Assembly (NCBI GenBank): GCA_963774305.1
Contig: CAVZEM010000005.1
Coordinates: 124,001 to 188,000, forward strand
From: DASUPK01 sp963774305
GTDB taxonomy: Bacteria; Actinomycetota; Thermoleophilia; Solirubrobacterales; 70-9
Reading direction: 5' to 3'
DNA: 64,000 bases
In this document: positions 1 through 6,723 of the stretch, one piece after another
How the letters are laid out: the number at the start of each line of letters is the position of its first letter
Position numbering within the stretch: the first letter of the stretch is position 1
The notes under the pieces: generated by a model
Databases searched by the model: none
The model's input: the letters and a program-made list of their open reading frames with translations, nothing else
What the model was told of the DNA's origin: nothing
Program-made: the position numbers and the translations under genes

Positions 1-315
1 ACGGAAGGGGACGACGACGGCGAACGGCGTGCGCTCGCCCCCCGGCACCTCCGTGATCCGGCCGTCGACGTCGGCGCGGTAGAAGCGGCCCTCCAGGGCG
101 ATCATCTCGCCGTCCAGGTGGTTCACGGTCCCCAGGCCGAGGTCCCCATGCTGGGCCAGCTCGGCGAAGCTGACGTCGCCCTCGAAGGAGCCGTCGAGCA
201 GCGCGCCGATCGTCGAGGCCTGGAACAGCACATGCGGGTCGTGCTCGCCATGCAGGTCGGCGTGGCGCATCGCCTCAACATGCAGCGAGCGGATCCAGCG
301 CTCGTCGAGGCTCAT
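1..315 (-). CDS. budA: alpha-acetolactate decarboxylase, C-terminus beyond window
   Basis: The enzyme decarboxylates alpha-acetolactate to acetoin in the cytoplasm. Only the N-terminal 105 codons are inside the window and the rest runs off the left edge. Recognised from family blocks FQASTIGALLDG (about residues 31-42), FAELAQHGDLGLGTVN and LDGEMIALEGRFY, which line the beta-barrel of this family. The family is usually about 240-260 residues, so more than half is missing. The ATG at 313-315 overlaps the stop of the upstream hydroxylase gene by four bases (ATGA), so the two are probably translationally coupled. No signal peptide is seen, unlike some Bacillus homologues. The symbol could equally be alsD. 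Confidence 0.85.
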   Translation of the reverse strand, partial: MSLDERWIRSLHVEAMRHADLHGEHDPHVLFQASTIGALLDGSFEGDVSFAELAQHGDLGLGTVNHLDGEMIALEGRFYRADVDGRITEVPGGERTPFAVVVPFR

Positions 316-986
316 CCGGTGGGATCGAGTGTGCGCGCGGTGTGCGACTTCGGCACCTCGCGCTGGTCTGGATTGGTGCCCAGGACCCGGTCGCTCAGGT
401 TGTTCGTGATCCCGTGCCAGAAGTGCTCGTTCTTGAAGTGGTGGAGCCTGTGGTTCCGCCAGATCGCCTGGTACGCGCTCGTTCGCGGCCGATACGCGGT
501 GTGGATCAGGAAGTGCGTCCATTCGTAGACGAAGACCATGCAGTAGCCGGCGATCGCGCCGCTCACCATCGCGGCGAGCGGAACCGGCCCCGCGAGCAGC
601 GTGACGATCAGGGCGACGAGCCCGACGGTGAGCGGGACGGCCACAAGCATCAGGAAGGCCGCCTGCCACCAGTAGAGGAGGACCATGTCCAGGTCGTTGG
701 GGTCGCCGTGGTGGGCGCGGTGGGCGCGGGCCGCGACCGTCTCCACCTCGCGTCCGCGGATCCGGAGCGGCTTGGCGTGCAGCAGGTAGACGTGGATCGC
801 CCACTCCCCGAACGGGTAGATCGCCAGCAGCGCCGCGGCCGCCACCGCGTCGCGCCAGGTGAGATCGCCGATCACCGCTCGCAGCACGATGAGCGCCGCG
901 ACGCCCGCCGCGAGCACCCACGGCGATTCCTTGCGCAGGAACTCCCGTCGCGCCTGGCCGAGCGAGCTGACCTCTCCGGACCGCAT
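312..986 (-). CDS. fatty acid hydroxylase / sterol desaturase family membrane protein
   Basis: A 224-residue di-iron membrane hydroxylase. Histidine motifs are visible in order: HVYLLH (about 66-71), HRAHH (about 89-93) and, near the C-terminus, HFLIH followed by HRLHH, the pattern of the fatty acid hydroxylase superfamily that includes carotenoid hydroxylases and sterol desaturases. Several hydrophobic helices lie between them, so it is an integral membrane enzyme. The substrate cannot be read from sequence. The gene overlaps the acetolactate decarboxylase gene by four bases, an unexpected partner, and is preceded by an AT-rich stretch with an inverted repeat. Start ATG at 984-986. Confidence 0.82.
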   Translation of the reverse strand: MRSGEVSSLGQARREFLRKESPWVLAAGVAALIVLRAVIGDLTWRDAVAAAALLAIYPFGEWAIHVYLLHAKPLRIRGREVETVAARAHRAHHGDPNDLDMVLLYWWQAAFLMLVAVPLTVGLVALIVTLLAGPVPLAAMVSGAIAGYCMVFVYEWTHFLIHTAYRPRTSAYQAIWRNHRLHHFKNEHFWHGITNNLSDRVLGTNPDQREVPKSHTARTLDPTG

Positions 987-1049
987 CTCTGGTGGGGCAG
1001 CGTAGTGCCCGGCGACTGCGACACGTCGCCGCCTGAAGGCATGCGGGAG

Positions 1050-1095
1050 GGGGACCGACCCGGGGAGCCTCCCGTGGCTCCGCGCGCCGGTCCCC
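1050..1095. other. nested inverted repeat, possible structured leader or terminator
   Basis: Outer arms GGGGACCG (1050-1057) and CGGTCCCC (1088-1095) enclose inner arms GGAGCC (1064-1069) and GGCTCC (1076-1081). A short T run follows the outer arm on the + strand. On the minus strand it would sit in the leader of the hydroxylase gene. No known riboswitch class is recognised. Confidence 0.35.
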
Positions 1096-1148
1096 TTTCG
1101 TGTCCCGCGGCGTACCCCTGAGTACGACTCGAAGACCGCAGCATCTTA

Positions 1149-1179
1149 CCTAATTTTGCGCTCCATGAAACTAATTAGG
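1149..1179. promoter_or_regulatory. AT-rich inverted repeat, candidate operator
   Basis: Perfect 7-bp arms CCTAATT (1149-1155) and AATTAGG (1173-1179) lie in an unusually AT-rich patch of an otherwise GC-rich sequence. It lies between the minus-strand hydroxylase operon and tRNA-Arg, so it could bind a dimeric repressor or hold promoters for either. The regulator is unknown. Confidence 0.35.
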
Positions 1180-1251
1180 CATATCTCCAATTTTGAGGAT
1201 GCATCGAGCCGGGCCGTGGCGCCGTGGGCCGTCGGTACGCTCCGCATGCAG

Positions 1252-1325
1252 GCCCCCGTAGCTCAGCTGGATAGAGCGTCGGCCTTCTAAGCCGAATGCC
1301 GCAGGTTCGAGTCCTGCCGGGGGCG
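1252..1325 (+). tRNA. tRNA-Arg (anticodon TCT)
   Basis: The cloverleaf can be drawn directly: acceptor GCCCCCG pairs with CGGGGGC (1318-1324), the anticodon stem TCGGC/GCCGA encloses loop CTTCTAA with anticodon TCT at 1286-1288, and the T arm contains GGTTCGAGTCC. The discriminator is G and CCA is not encoded. Confidence 0.93.
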
Positions 1326-1403
1326 CTCCGCAACTCTCTCTAACGGCGTGGGTTAGATTGCTCGAGCTTTCGGGGAGGGAGCCCCGGGCTGAGAGGAGAG
1401 GTC

Positions 1404-2645
1404 TTGCACGCCCACGCCGTTTCGCTTCGTGTCCGGATCACAGTCGCCATCGCCGTCATCGGGATGGCCGCCCTGTTCGCATTCATCGCGAGCGCCCAGC
1501 GGGCCGACGCGAAGGCGAAGGGAAAGACCGAGGTCGCGAAGGGACCGAAGGGCCTCGCCTTCTACAAGCCGCCTAAGGGTCTCCCCAAGCAGCACGGGAC
1601 GCTGATCTGGGCGCGCAACGCCTCCGGCGTCGTGCGCCTGCACGACGCCCGCTACACGAAGCTGGTCCTCTACGCCTCGCGCACCCCACAGGGCGCGAAG
1701 GACGCCATTTCGGGATCCGTGAGCGTCCCCAAGGGCAAGCCGCCGAAGGGAGGCTGGCCGGTGATCACCTGGGCGCATGGGACGACCGGCGCCGCGGACG
1801 CCTGCGCGCCGTCTCGCGACACCCAGGGCGATCCGGCCGGCACCGGCGAGAGCTACATCAACAACGACCTGAACGCCTGGCTCCGCGCCGGATACGCGGT
1901 GCTTCGCACCGACTACGAGGGCCTCGGCACACCGGGCAAGCACCCGTACCTGATCGGCACCTCTGAGGGCCGCAGCGTCCTCGACATCGTGCAGGCGGCT
2001 CGCCAGCTCGACCCCACCATCTCCAAGCGTTACCTGATCTCCGGTCACTCCCAGGGTGGACACGCGGCTCTCTTCGCCGCGGGCCTGGCCCAGAGCTGGG
2101 TCCCCGGTCTGAAGCTGCGCGGCACCGTCGCCTTCGCGCCGGCATCGCACATCCTCGACCAGGCCTCCCTGCTCCCGTCGGTCACCTCCCCGAGCGGCCT
2201 CACCGCCCTGGTCACGCTGATCCTCGACGGCGCCTCGACTCAGTCGAGCTCCATCAACGTCAACCAGATCCTCTCGGACGAGGTGCTGCAGTTCTACCCG
2301 CTGCTCCAGAGCCAGTGCCTCGGCCGGTTGGGACAGTCGGACGAGCTCGGCGGCATCGCGCCCGCGCATCTCGAGCGGTCCGGTGCGGACCTGAGCGCGC
2401 TCAACCCCGTGCTCGCCGCAATGAACCCCGCGGTGAAGACGGCGGCGCCGATCCTGATTCCGCAGGGCGAGTCGGATACCTTGGTGTTCCCCTTCTTCAC
2501 CGCCCAGCTCAAGGACGAGCTGCTGGGGCTCGGGGATCAGGTCACCTACAAGACCTACCCGGGGATCGACCACGTCGGAGTCGTCACGGCCGGCGAGGCC
2601 GACGCCCTCGCCTTCTTCGAGCAGATGCTCCCGCCGAAGAAGTAG
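1404..2645 (+). CDS. secreted alpha/beta-hydrolase (secretory lipase-like)
   Basis: A 413-residue exported hydrolase. The first ~36 residues form a signal peptide with a basic start, a hydrophobic core and an ADA cleavage site. The nucleophile elbow GHSQGG places the catalytic Ser near residue 216; ESD (Asp about 358) and DHVG (His about 390) fit the rest of the triad. HGTTGAADACAP upstream fits the oxyanion-loop region of the secretory lipase family. Substrate is unknown but is likely an ester or lipid outside the cell. Start TTG at 1404 follows a purine-rich GAGAGGAGAG ribosome site. The gene stands between two tRNA genes. Confidence 0.75.
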   Translation: MHAHAVSLRVRITVAIAVIGMAALFAFIASAQRADAKAKGKTEVAKGPKGLAFYKPPKGLPKQHGTLIWARNASGVVRLHDARYTKLVLYASRTPQGAKDAISGSVSVPKGKPPKGGWPVITWAHGTTGAADACAPSRDTQGDPAGTGESYINNDLNAWLRAGYAVLRTDYEGLGTPGKHPYLIGTSEGRSVLDIVQAARQLDPTISKRYLISGHSQGGHAALFAAGLAQSWVPGLKLRGTVAFAPASHILDQASLLPSVTSPSGLTALVTLILDGASTQSSSINVNQILSDEVLQFYPLLQSQCLGRLGQSDELGGIAPAHLERSGADLSALNPVLAAMNPAVKTAAPILIPQGESDTLVFPFFTAQLKDELLGLGDQVTYKTYPGIDHVGVVTAGEADALAFFEQMLPPKK

Positions 2646-2703
2646 CCGGCCGGGACCCGGAACCCTTCGGCGGCCCCGGGTCACGCTAGATTGAAGCGAC
2701 GCG

Positions 2704-2776
2704 GTGGGCGTAGCTCAGTTGGTAGAGCTCCTGGTTGTGGTCCAGGTGGTCGCCGGTTCGAGTCCGGTCGCTCACC
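2704..2776 (+). tRNA. tRNA-His (anticodon GTG)
   Basis: Acceptor GTGGGCG pairs with CGCTCAC (2769-2775, one G-U). The anticodon loop TTGTGGT gives GTG at 2737-2739. The base before the gene (2703) is G and position 73 is C, the extra G-1:C73 pair typical of tRNA-His. Its 3' half is repeated exactly at 6512-6556, making this the integration site of the following element. Confidence 0.95.
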
Positions 2777-2777
2777 C
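2733..2777 (+). repeat. attL: 45-bp direct repeat, tRNA-His 3' half
   Basis: Identical over 45 bases to 6512-6556, running from inside the anticodon stem through the acceptor stem and one base beyond. The sequences diverge on both sides (T versus G before, C versus T after), which defines the limits. Confidence 0.9.
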
Positions 2778-2783
2778 CTCTAA

Positions 2784-2803
2784 ACCGCCTGCATAGAGGC
2801 GGT
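2784..2803 (+). terminator. hairpin after tRNA-His, within the element
   Basis: Arms ACCGCCT (2784-2790) and AGGCGGT (2797-2803) with loop GCATAG, followed by a pyrimidine-rich CCTTCCCTTC. It probably ends the tRNA-His transcript and was brought in by the element. Confidence 0.55.
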
Positions 2804-2839
2804 CCTTCCCTTCACCCGCTTCCCCATGACCCCTACAGG

Positions 2840-2858
2840 GGGGTCCAATTGGGGTCCA
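2840..2858 (+). repeat. GGGGTCCA doublet near the left end of the element
   Basis: GGGGTCCAATTGGGGTCCA contains two GGGGTCCA units three bases apart. A near-identical doublet (four-base spacing) lies at 6409-6428 near the other end of the element. It could be integrase arm-type binding sites or a scar of an earlier integrase end. Confidence 0.5.
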
Positions 2859-3182
2859 TTCCCTCCTGTCGAGGAGGTGCGACCGGCTAGAGCATGCCCG
2901 GTCGGCCCGGGCCACAACTCGCCCACGGCGGCACAAGCCCCGCGAGGTGCCCTGGACCAGCAGGGGCGTTCAATCGGGCAGATTGACCGAAGAGGCCCCG
3001 CGGTCCGCGAAGGATTCGGATCGGTCACCGGCAGGATGGAAGGACGCGATACCCGGAGCGGATCGTTTGGGAGCGGAGAGCGAGCGGAGTAGTCCACCGC
3101 TCAGTCGCAGGGGCGAGATCAGATTCTGAAAAGACCCGGTAAGGGCAGCTAACCCGTGCCTCGATTAGGAGAAAGGCAACCG
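2859..3182. other. no gene recognised (left end of element)
   Basis: About 320 bases between the left attachment region and the first cargo gene. Open frames exist but their codon composition and products resemble nothing recognisable. A ribosome-binding site for the next gene (AGGAGAAAGG) lies at the right end. Confidence 0.5.
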
Positions 3183-3452
3183 ATGAGCTTCAAGTCAAGA
3201 GAGAAGAAACGAAGTCGGAAGATCGCAATGGCGAACGCTCGAGGCATGGCCGATCGCCACTACCTGACGCCGGTCTCCCGACACTGCTGCTGCAACCGCT
3301 GTGGACTCTCGCTCCGCGCCGGCAAGGACGACTGCGTCTATCGCCATACGCCTCGGGAGATCCTCTGCCTCAACTGCGCCAACACGGAGAAGATCCGCTA
3401 CCGAACCTCACGCAAGTGGGAGCGGCGCAAGGAGAAGGAGCTCACACGATGA
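3183..3452 (+). CDS. small zinc-ribbon protein of the integrative element
   Basis: An 89-residue basic protein. Cysteine knuckles CCCNRCG (about 39-45) and CLNC (about 66-69) form a four-cysteine zinc-ribbon candidate, flanked by Lys/Arg-rich ends that suggest nucleic-acid contact. The ATG at 3183 was chosen because AGGAGAAAGG lies directly upstream; an in-frame ATG at 3156 has no such site. The stop overlaps the next start by four bases (ATGA), so the two cargo genes are coupled. It might serve as an excisionase or regulator of the element, but no family assignment is possible. Confidence 0.7.
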   Translation: MSFKSREKKRSRKIAMANARGMADRHYLTPVSRHCCCNRCGLSLRAGKDDCVYRHTPREILCLNCANTEKIRYRTSRKWERRKEKELTR

Positions 3453-3676
3453 GCAAGCAGGAGGAATGGGAGAAGGCAATCGCCGCGTATCGCCAGGGCT
3501 ATCTCGACCTGGTCAGGCTCGCTGTCGTCCTGCTCGACGGAGACCAGGACCTGCTCCGGCTCAAAGAGACGGTCGACGGCCTCACCGAGAATCAGTGCAA
3601 GCACATGTTGACGACCGCGGTTGCCTTCGCTGCTCAGGAGCACATCGAGATGCGCCGGCGATCCAGTTCCAACTGA
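3449..3676 (+). CDS. small hypothetical cargo protein
   Basis: A 75-residue acidic, mostly helical protein (MSKQEEWEKAIAAY at its start) with no membrane segment and no recognised motif. It starts within the stop of the zinc-ribbon gene and has AAGGAGAAGGAG just upstream, so the pair should be made from one message. Function unknown. Confidence 0.6.
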   Translation: MSKQEEWEKAIAAYRQGYLDLVRLAVVLLDGDQDLLRLKETVDGLTENQCKHMLTTAVAFAAQEHIEMRRRSSSN

Positions 3677-3690
3677 TGGTCGACCAGAAC

Positions 3691-3696
3691 TAGACT
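3691..3696 (+). promoter_or_regulatory. -10 element TAGACT, leaderless start
   Basis: TAGACT ends 8 bases before the ATG at 3705, the spacing at which transcription would begin at or next to the start codon. No ribosome-binding site is present. Confidence 0.45.
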
Positions 3697-3704
3697 GCGG
3701 CCCA

Positions 3705-4028
3705 ATGGCTGCCGTGATCGCACTGCGTCCCAAGGATGACCGGGGCCAGGAAGTCCTGGACGAGTTCGAAGCGCGATTCAACATCCAGCCAATGCAGGTG
3801 ATCGACGACGGCACCCGTCGTTATCACCTCGATGCGAAAGAGGCCGAGGTCGATGCTACCCACCCGGCGACTGATCAGATGACAGAGCAGACAGAGAACA
3901 CAGGAACGCCCGTCTGGAAGATCGTGCTGATCGTGCTGATCGTGGTGTTCATCGTGTTCCTGCTGTTGGTCTTCCTGGTGCAGGTGCTGATCCAACCGGC
4001 TGTTCTTTTGACACCGCCCGCGCTCTAG
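3705..4028 (+). CDS. single-pass membrane protein, cargo, unknown function
   Basis: A 107-residue protein. An N-terminal soluble part (about 1-65, acidic, mixed helix and strand) precedes a long hydrophobic segment near residues 69-97, rich in Ile, Leu, Val and Phe, and a short tail, so it is probably tail-anchored in the membrane. A TANNNT hexamer shortly upstream suggests its own leaderless transcript. No family is recognised. Confidence 0.6.
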   Translation: MAAVIALRPKDDRGQEVLDEFEARFNIQPMQVIDDGTRRYHLDAKEAEVDATHPATDQMTEQTENTGTPVWKIVLIVLIVVFIVFLLLVFLVQVLIQPAVLLTPPAL

Positions 4029-4037
4029 ACCGCCGGG

Positions 4038-4043
4038 TAGGTT
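4038..4043 (+). promoter_or_regulatory. -10 element TAGGTT, leaderless start
   Basis: TAGGTT ends six bases before the GTG at 4050, so transcription should start at the initiation codon. No Shine-Dalgarno sequence is visible. Confidence 0.5.
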
Positions 4044-4049
4044 AGCCCG

Positions 4050-4463
4050 GTGACCATCCGCCGCAACGTGGACCCGATCGAGGTCGGGGTCGGTCTCCTG
4101 ATCGCTGGGATCATCGTGGTGACCGTCCTGTTGTCGGTGAGCGGGGGCGGTTCTTCGAGCCTCAGCGCAGGGGCGGTAGAAAGCTGCCTCAAAGATGCGG
4201 GGGCACCCATCGCAGTGACCCAACCAAATTCCGAGGCCTACGGCGGTGGCCACATCGTCGTCGCCCCGCTCCCAGGAGGGATCAACGCCAGCGTGCTCAT
4301 CGTGAACGACAAGGACAAAGCCAAGGCTATTTCTGTGTTATATGCGAGCCGTTACACCCAGGCCAGCACCCAGCTCAGCGACGACGGCAACAACGTCCTG
4401 ATTACGCCTAAGGGCGCCGACCCATCGGCATTCAGGACGCTCGAACGGTGCTCGCGTCCTTAA
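4050..4463 (+). CDS. membrane-anchored exported protein, unknown function
   Basis: A 137-residue protein with an N-terminal hydrophobic helix (about 13-32) followed by a Ser/Gly-rich linker and a small extracytoplasmic domain with two cysteines (CLKDAG about residue 49, ERCSRP at the C-terminus) that could form a disulfide. The helix lacks a clear signal-peptidase site and probably acts as an anchor. The GTG start is supported by the leaderless -10 element. A terminator hairpin follows the stop at once. Function unknown. Confidence 0.6.
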   Translation: MTIRRNVDPIEVGVGLLIAGIIVVTVLLSVSGGGSSSLSAGAVESCLKDAGAPIAVTQPNSEAYGGGHIVVAPLPGGINASVLIVNDKDKAKAISVLYASRYTQASTQLSDDGNNVLITPKGADPSAFRTLERCSRP

Positions 4464-4467
4464 GTCG

Positions 4468-4495
4468 AACCCGCACTGCTCCGGCTCGGGTTTTT
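4468..4495 (+). terminator. intrinsic terminator
   Basis: Arms AACCCG (4468-4473) and CGGGTT (4487-4492) followed by a T run, immediately after the stop codon at 4461-4463. This is one of few classical intrinsic terminators in the window. Confidence 0.7.
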
Positions 4496-4577
4496 GACAG
4501 CGCTCTCGCCATAGACCGCCGGGTAGCGCGGCTGGCAAAAACGTCGCAGCACCGGATGGGCGGATACTGCGTGGGCG

Positions 4578-5051
4578 ATGTCGCAGGAGAACGTCGAGAC
4601 CATGCGCAGGAGCTACGAGGCGATGAACTCCGCGCTTGCGAGCGGCGAGGATCTTCTGCCGCTCATGGAGGGGATTGATCCAGACATCGTTGTCGAGATG
4701 GGCGTTCTGGAGGGCACCTTCCGCGGACGCGAAGGATTCGTCCAATTCGTTAAGGGACAGGCCGCGGTGTTTGACAATCTGCGCTGCGACCCCGAGGAGA
4801 TAATCGACGCAGGCGACAGCATCGTCGTTCCGATGCGCCTGACAGGGAAGGCGCGTAGCACGGGGCTTCCCCTCGACTACCGTGCGATCCACGTCTGGAC
4901 TCTGCGCGGAGGCAAGGCGATCCGTTTGCGGCTGTACGAGAGCCGCGACCGAGCCCTGGAAGCCGCCGGGCTGTCGCCGGGCTGTCGGAGTAGGCCATGT
5001 TCTCTAATGAGTTCAGGGGACCCGCAGCCTCGCAAGCCCCCTGAACGCTAG
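4578..5051 (+). CDS. SnoaL-like (NTF2-fold) protein, element cargo
   Basis: A 157-residue protein with an NTF2-like cone fold. The opening MSQENVETMRRSYEAMN, a central DIVVEMGVLEGTFRGREG and the ending RDRALEAAGL are the hallmarks of a SnoaL-like family common in soil actinobacteria. The exact ligand is unknown. The C-terminal tail after residue ~140 looks unlike the family and may be read-through into element DNA. A relative (11108-11503) and a fragment (8878-8997) lie nearby in the chromosome, so the element may carry a captured host gene. A GATACT hexamer precedes the ATG. Confidence 0.72.
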   Translation: MSQENVETMRRSYEAMNSALASGEDLLPLMEGIDPDIVVEMGVLEGTFRGREGFVQFVKGQAAVFDNLRCDPEEIIDAGDSIVVPMRLTGKARSTGLPLDYRAIHVWTLRGGKAIRLRLYESRDRALEAAGLSPGCRSRPCSLMSSGDPQPRKPPER

Positions 5052-5277
5052 GAAGGACTCGTTGTGTGCCGAGTCTTCCCCCTGGAATGCTGAGCCAGCT
5101 AACTCTCAGCACTCTCAGTGCGAGATTATTTTCTTGGCGAATCGGCGGCCAGCGCTTCGACCTGGATATGGACGAATGTTTCCGCGCATCGTCCGGGGAT
5201 CTTGTCGTCAGCCACACAGCGAAGCCCTCGAAGCCGTTGGGCTGCGGGAGGGCATGGCCCAAGGAGGTGTGACCTCC

Positions 5278-6493
5278 ATGAGCAAGCAGAACCCTAACCG
5301 CCGCTCCTGCGGCACCGGGCGGCTCTACATCAAGTCGGGCGCCTACTACGGGCGCTGGTGGATCGACGGGCGGCGGGTGAACCGCAAGCTCGGCAAGGTC
5401 CGCGAACCCGGCTCCCGTGAAGGTCTGACCAAGCGGGAGGCCGAAGCCGCGATGCGGCGGCAGATCCAGTTGGTCACCGCGGCACCGACCCAGGAGCGGC
5501 TATCGGTAGCCGATGCGGGTGATCGGCTGGTGGAGCTTCTGGAACTGAAGGGTCGGAAGACCTCGACCATCGAGGCGGTTCGCTCGGCCCTCCGAGTTCA
5601 CCTGATTCCCCAGTTCGATGATCGTCCCCTCGATCGGATCGACGTGCGGGCGGTGGAGCGCTTCATCGCCGCAGAGCGCCGGGATGGCAGGGCACCGAAG
5701 TCGATCCGCAACTACCTGGGCGTCCTGCACTCCATCTTCGAGTTCGGGATCGAGAAGGGATGGGCGAGGGAGAACCCGGTGAAGCGGGCGGCGAAGCCGG
5801 AGGGCGACGGGAATCCCGAGATCCGCTTTCTGACCCTCGATGAGGTCGAGGCCGTCCTGCTCGCGGTTCCCGATGACGTGCTCGGCTCGATCGAGGCAAC
5901 CTTCTACCTGACGGCGGCGATGACCGGCCTCCGCCAAGGTGAACTCCTGGGGCTGCGCTGGTCGGACGTGGACTGGCTCGCCGGCAAGGTTCGGGTCCGC
6001 CGAGCCTGGGTCCGGGGTGAGTACGGGACGACCAAGTCGCGCCGAGGCTTCCGGGCGGTGCCGCTTGCCGATCGTGTTGGTGCGGACCTGGAGTCCCTGT
6101 CCCGCCGCTCCATGTTCACCGCCGACGACGACCTGGTCTTCGGCCATCCGCAGACCGGGACACCGCTCGACCGCTCCAAGGTCCGCAAGCGATTCAAGGC
6201 GGCGGTCAAGTTCTGCGGGCGTCCGGGACGTCCGGTTCCACGACCTGCGCCACACCTTCGGGACGCGGATGGCCGCAGTCGGCGTGCCGATGCGAACCCT
6301 CCAGGAGTGGATGGGTCACGCCGACTTCAAGACCCCGTTGATCTACGCGGACTACTCCCCGGATGAGCGGCGTGACCGTGACCTGGTCGCTCGGGCCTTC
6401 GAGGCTCCGGGGTCCAATTTGGGGTCCAAACCGAGCGAAACTGAAAGCAACTCAGACGCTCCAAACCGCACTACCACGCGGGAGGGAGCATGA
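5278..6493 (+). pseudogene. int: tyrosine site-specific integrase, single frameshift
   Basis: A phage-type tyrosine recombinase. The first frame (from ATG 5278, preceded by AAGGAGG) encodes the N-terminal arm-binding region, an SAM-like core-binding domain and the first catalytic Arg block (TGLRQGELLGLRW). The second frame, entered near 6211, encodes RFHDLRHTFGTRM, the HADF/H block and the Tyr in PLIYADYSPDE. One extra T in AAGTTCTGC (6211-6212) breaks the gene; removing it would give about 404 residues. This may be a true inactivation, a sequencing error or programmed shifting. The gene abuts the right attachment site, consistent with its role in integrating the element. Confidence 0.88.
6409..6428 (+). 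repeat. GGGGTCCA doublet inside the integrase 3' end
   Basis: Two GGGGTCCA units separated by AATT, overlapping the integrase C-terminal codons. It matches the doublet at 2840-2858 except for one added T in the spacer. Confidence 0.5.
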
Positions 6494-6511
6494 GTAGAAC
6501 TGCATCCCTTG

Positions 6512-6556
6512 GGTTGTGGTCCAGGTGGTCGCCGGTTCGAGTCCGGTCGCTCACCC
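6512..6556 (+). repeat. attR: 45-bp copy of tRNA-His 3' half
   Basis: Perfect copy of 2733-2777. Only the 3' part of the tRNA is present, so this copy cannot fold into a tRNA. It marks the right end of the integrated element. Confidence 0.9.
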
Positions 6557-6567
6557 TCCGCGAAGCC

Positions 6568-6581
6568 CCCGCAATTGCGGG
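6568..6581 (+). terminator. palindromic hairpin, probable original tRNA-His terminator
   Basis: CCCGCAATTGCGGG is a perfect palindrome followed by CGGTTTC. Lying just beyond attR, it would have followed tRNA-His before the element inserted. Confidence 0.5.
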
Positions 6582-6618
6582 CGGTTTCAGTCTTGGGGAT
6601 GAGGCTGCCGCGGCGGCC

Positions 6619-6657
6619 GGGGTACTACGGGGGGTACTAGGGGGCCAGCCCGTCTAA
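6619..6657 (+). other. possible remnant of an older integrase 3' end
   Basis: Two GGGGTACTA units (6619-6627 and 6631-6639) followed by an in-frame TAA at 6655 mirror the GGGGTCCA doublet within the 3' end of the intact integrase. This suggests a previous insertion at the same tRNA. Confidence 0.3.
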
Positions 6658-6723
6658 CGCGTCTGCCGGACAAACAGCCGCTTTTCGTCCAAAGCGCTGC
6701 TCAGCGCCCGCAGGCGGCCGATC

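Larger units (their letters stand above)
2733..6556 (+). mobile_element. integrative element in tRNA-His (attL to attR)
   Basis: A 45-bp perfect direct repeat (2733-2777 and 6512-6556) bounds 3.8 kb. The left copy lies within an intact tRNA-His gene. The right copy holds only the 3' part of the tRNA, as expected after site-specific integration into a tRNA gene. A tyrosine integrase gene ends 18 bases before the right repeat. Cargo is five small genes: a zinc-ribbon protein, a 75-residue protein, two membrane-anchored proteins and a SnoaL-like protein. No replication or conjugation gene is seen, so it resembles a small integrative or satellite-like element. Codon use in the cargo is less GC-rich than in flanking genes. 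Confidence 0.85.

Noticed and set aside
1050..1095. Known riboswitch upstream of the hydroxylase operon
   Set aside because: The nested hairpin has no conserved core of a riboswitch class I can recognise; kept only as a structured repeat.
2826..3092. Open frame of 88 codons at the left end of the integrative element
   Set aside because: It starts within the GGGGTCCA doublet region, has no ribosome site or promoter-like hexamer, and its Pro/Arg/Gly-rich product resembles no protein.
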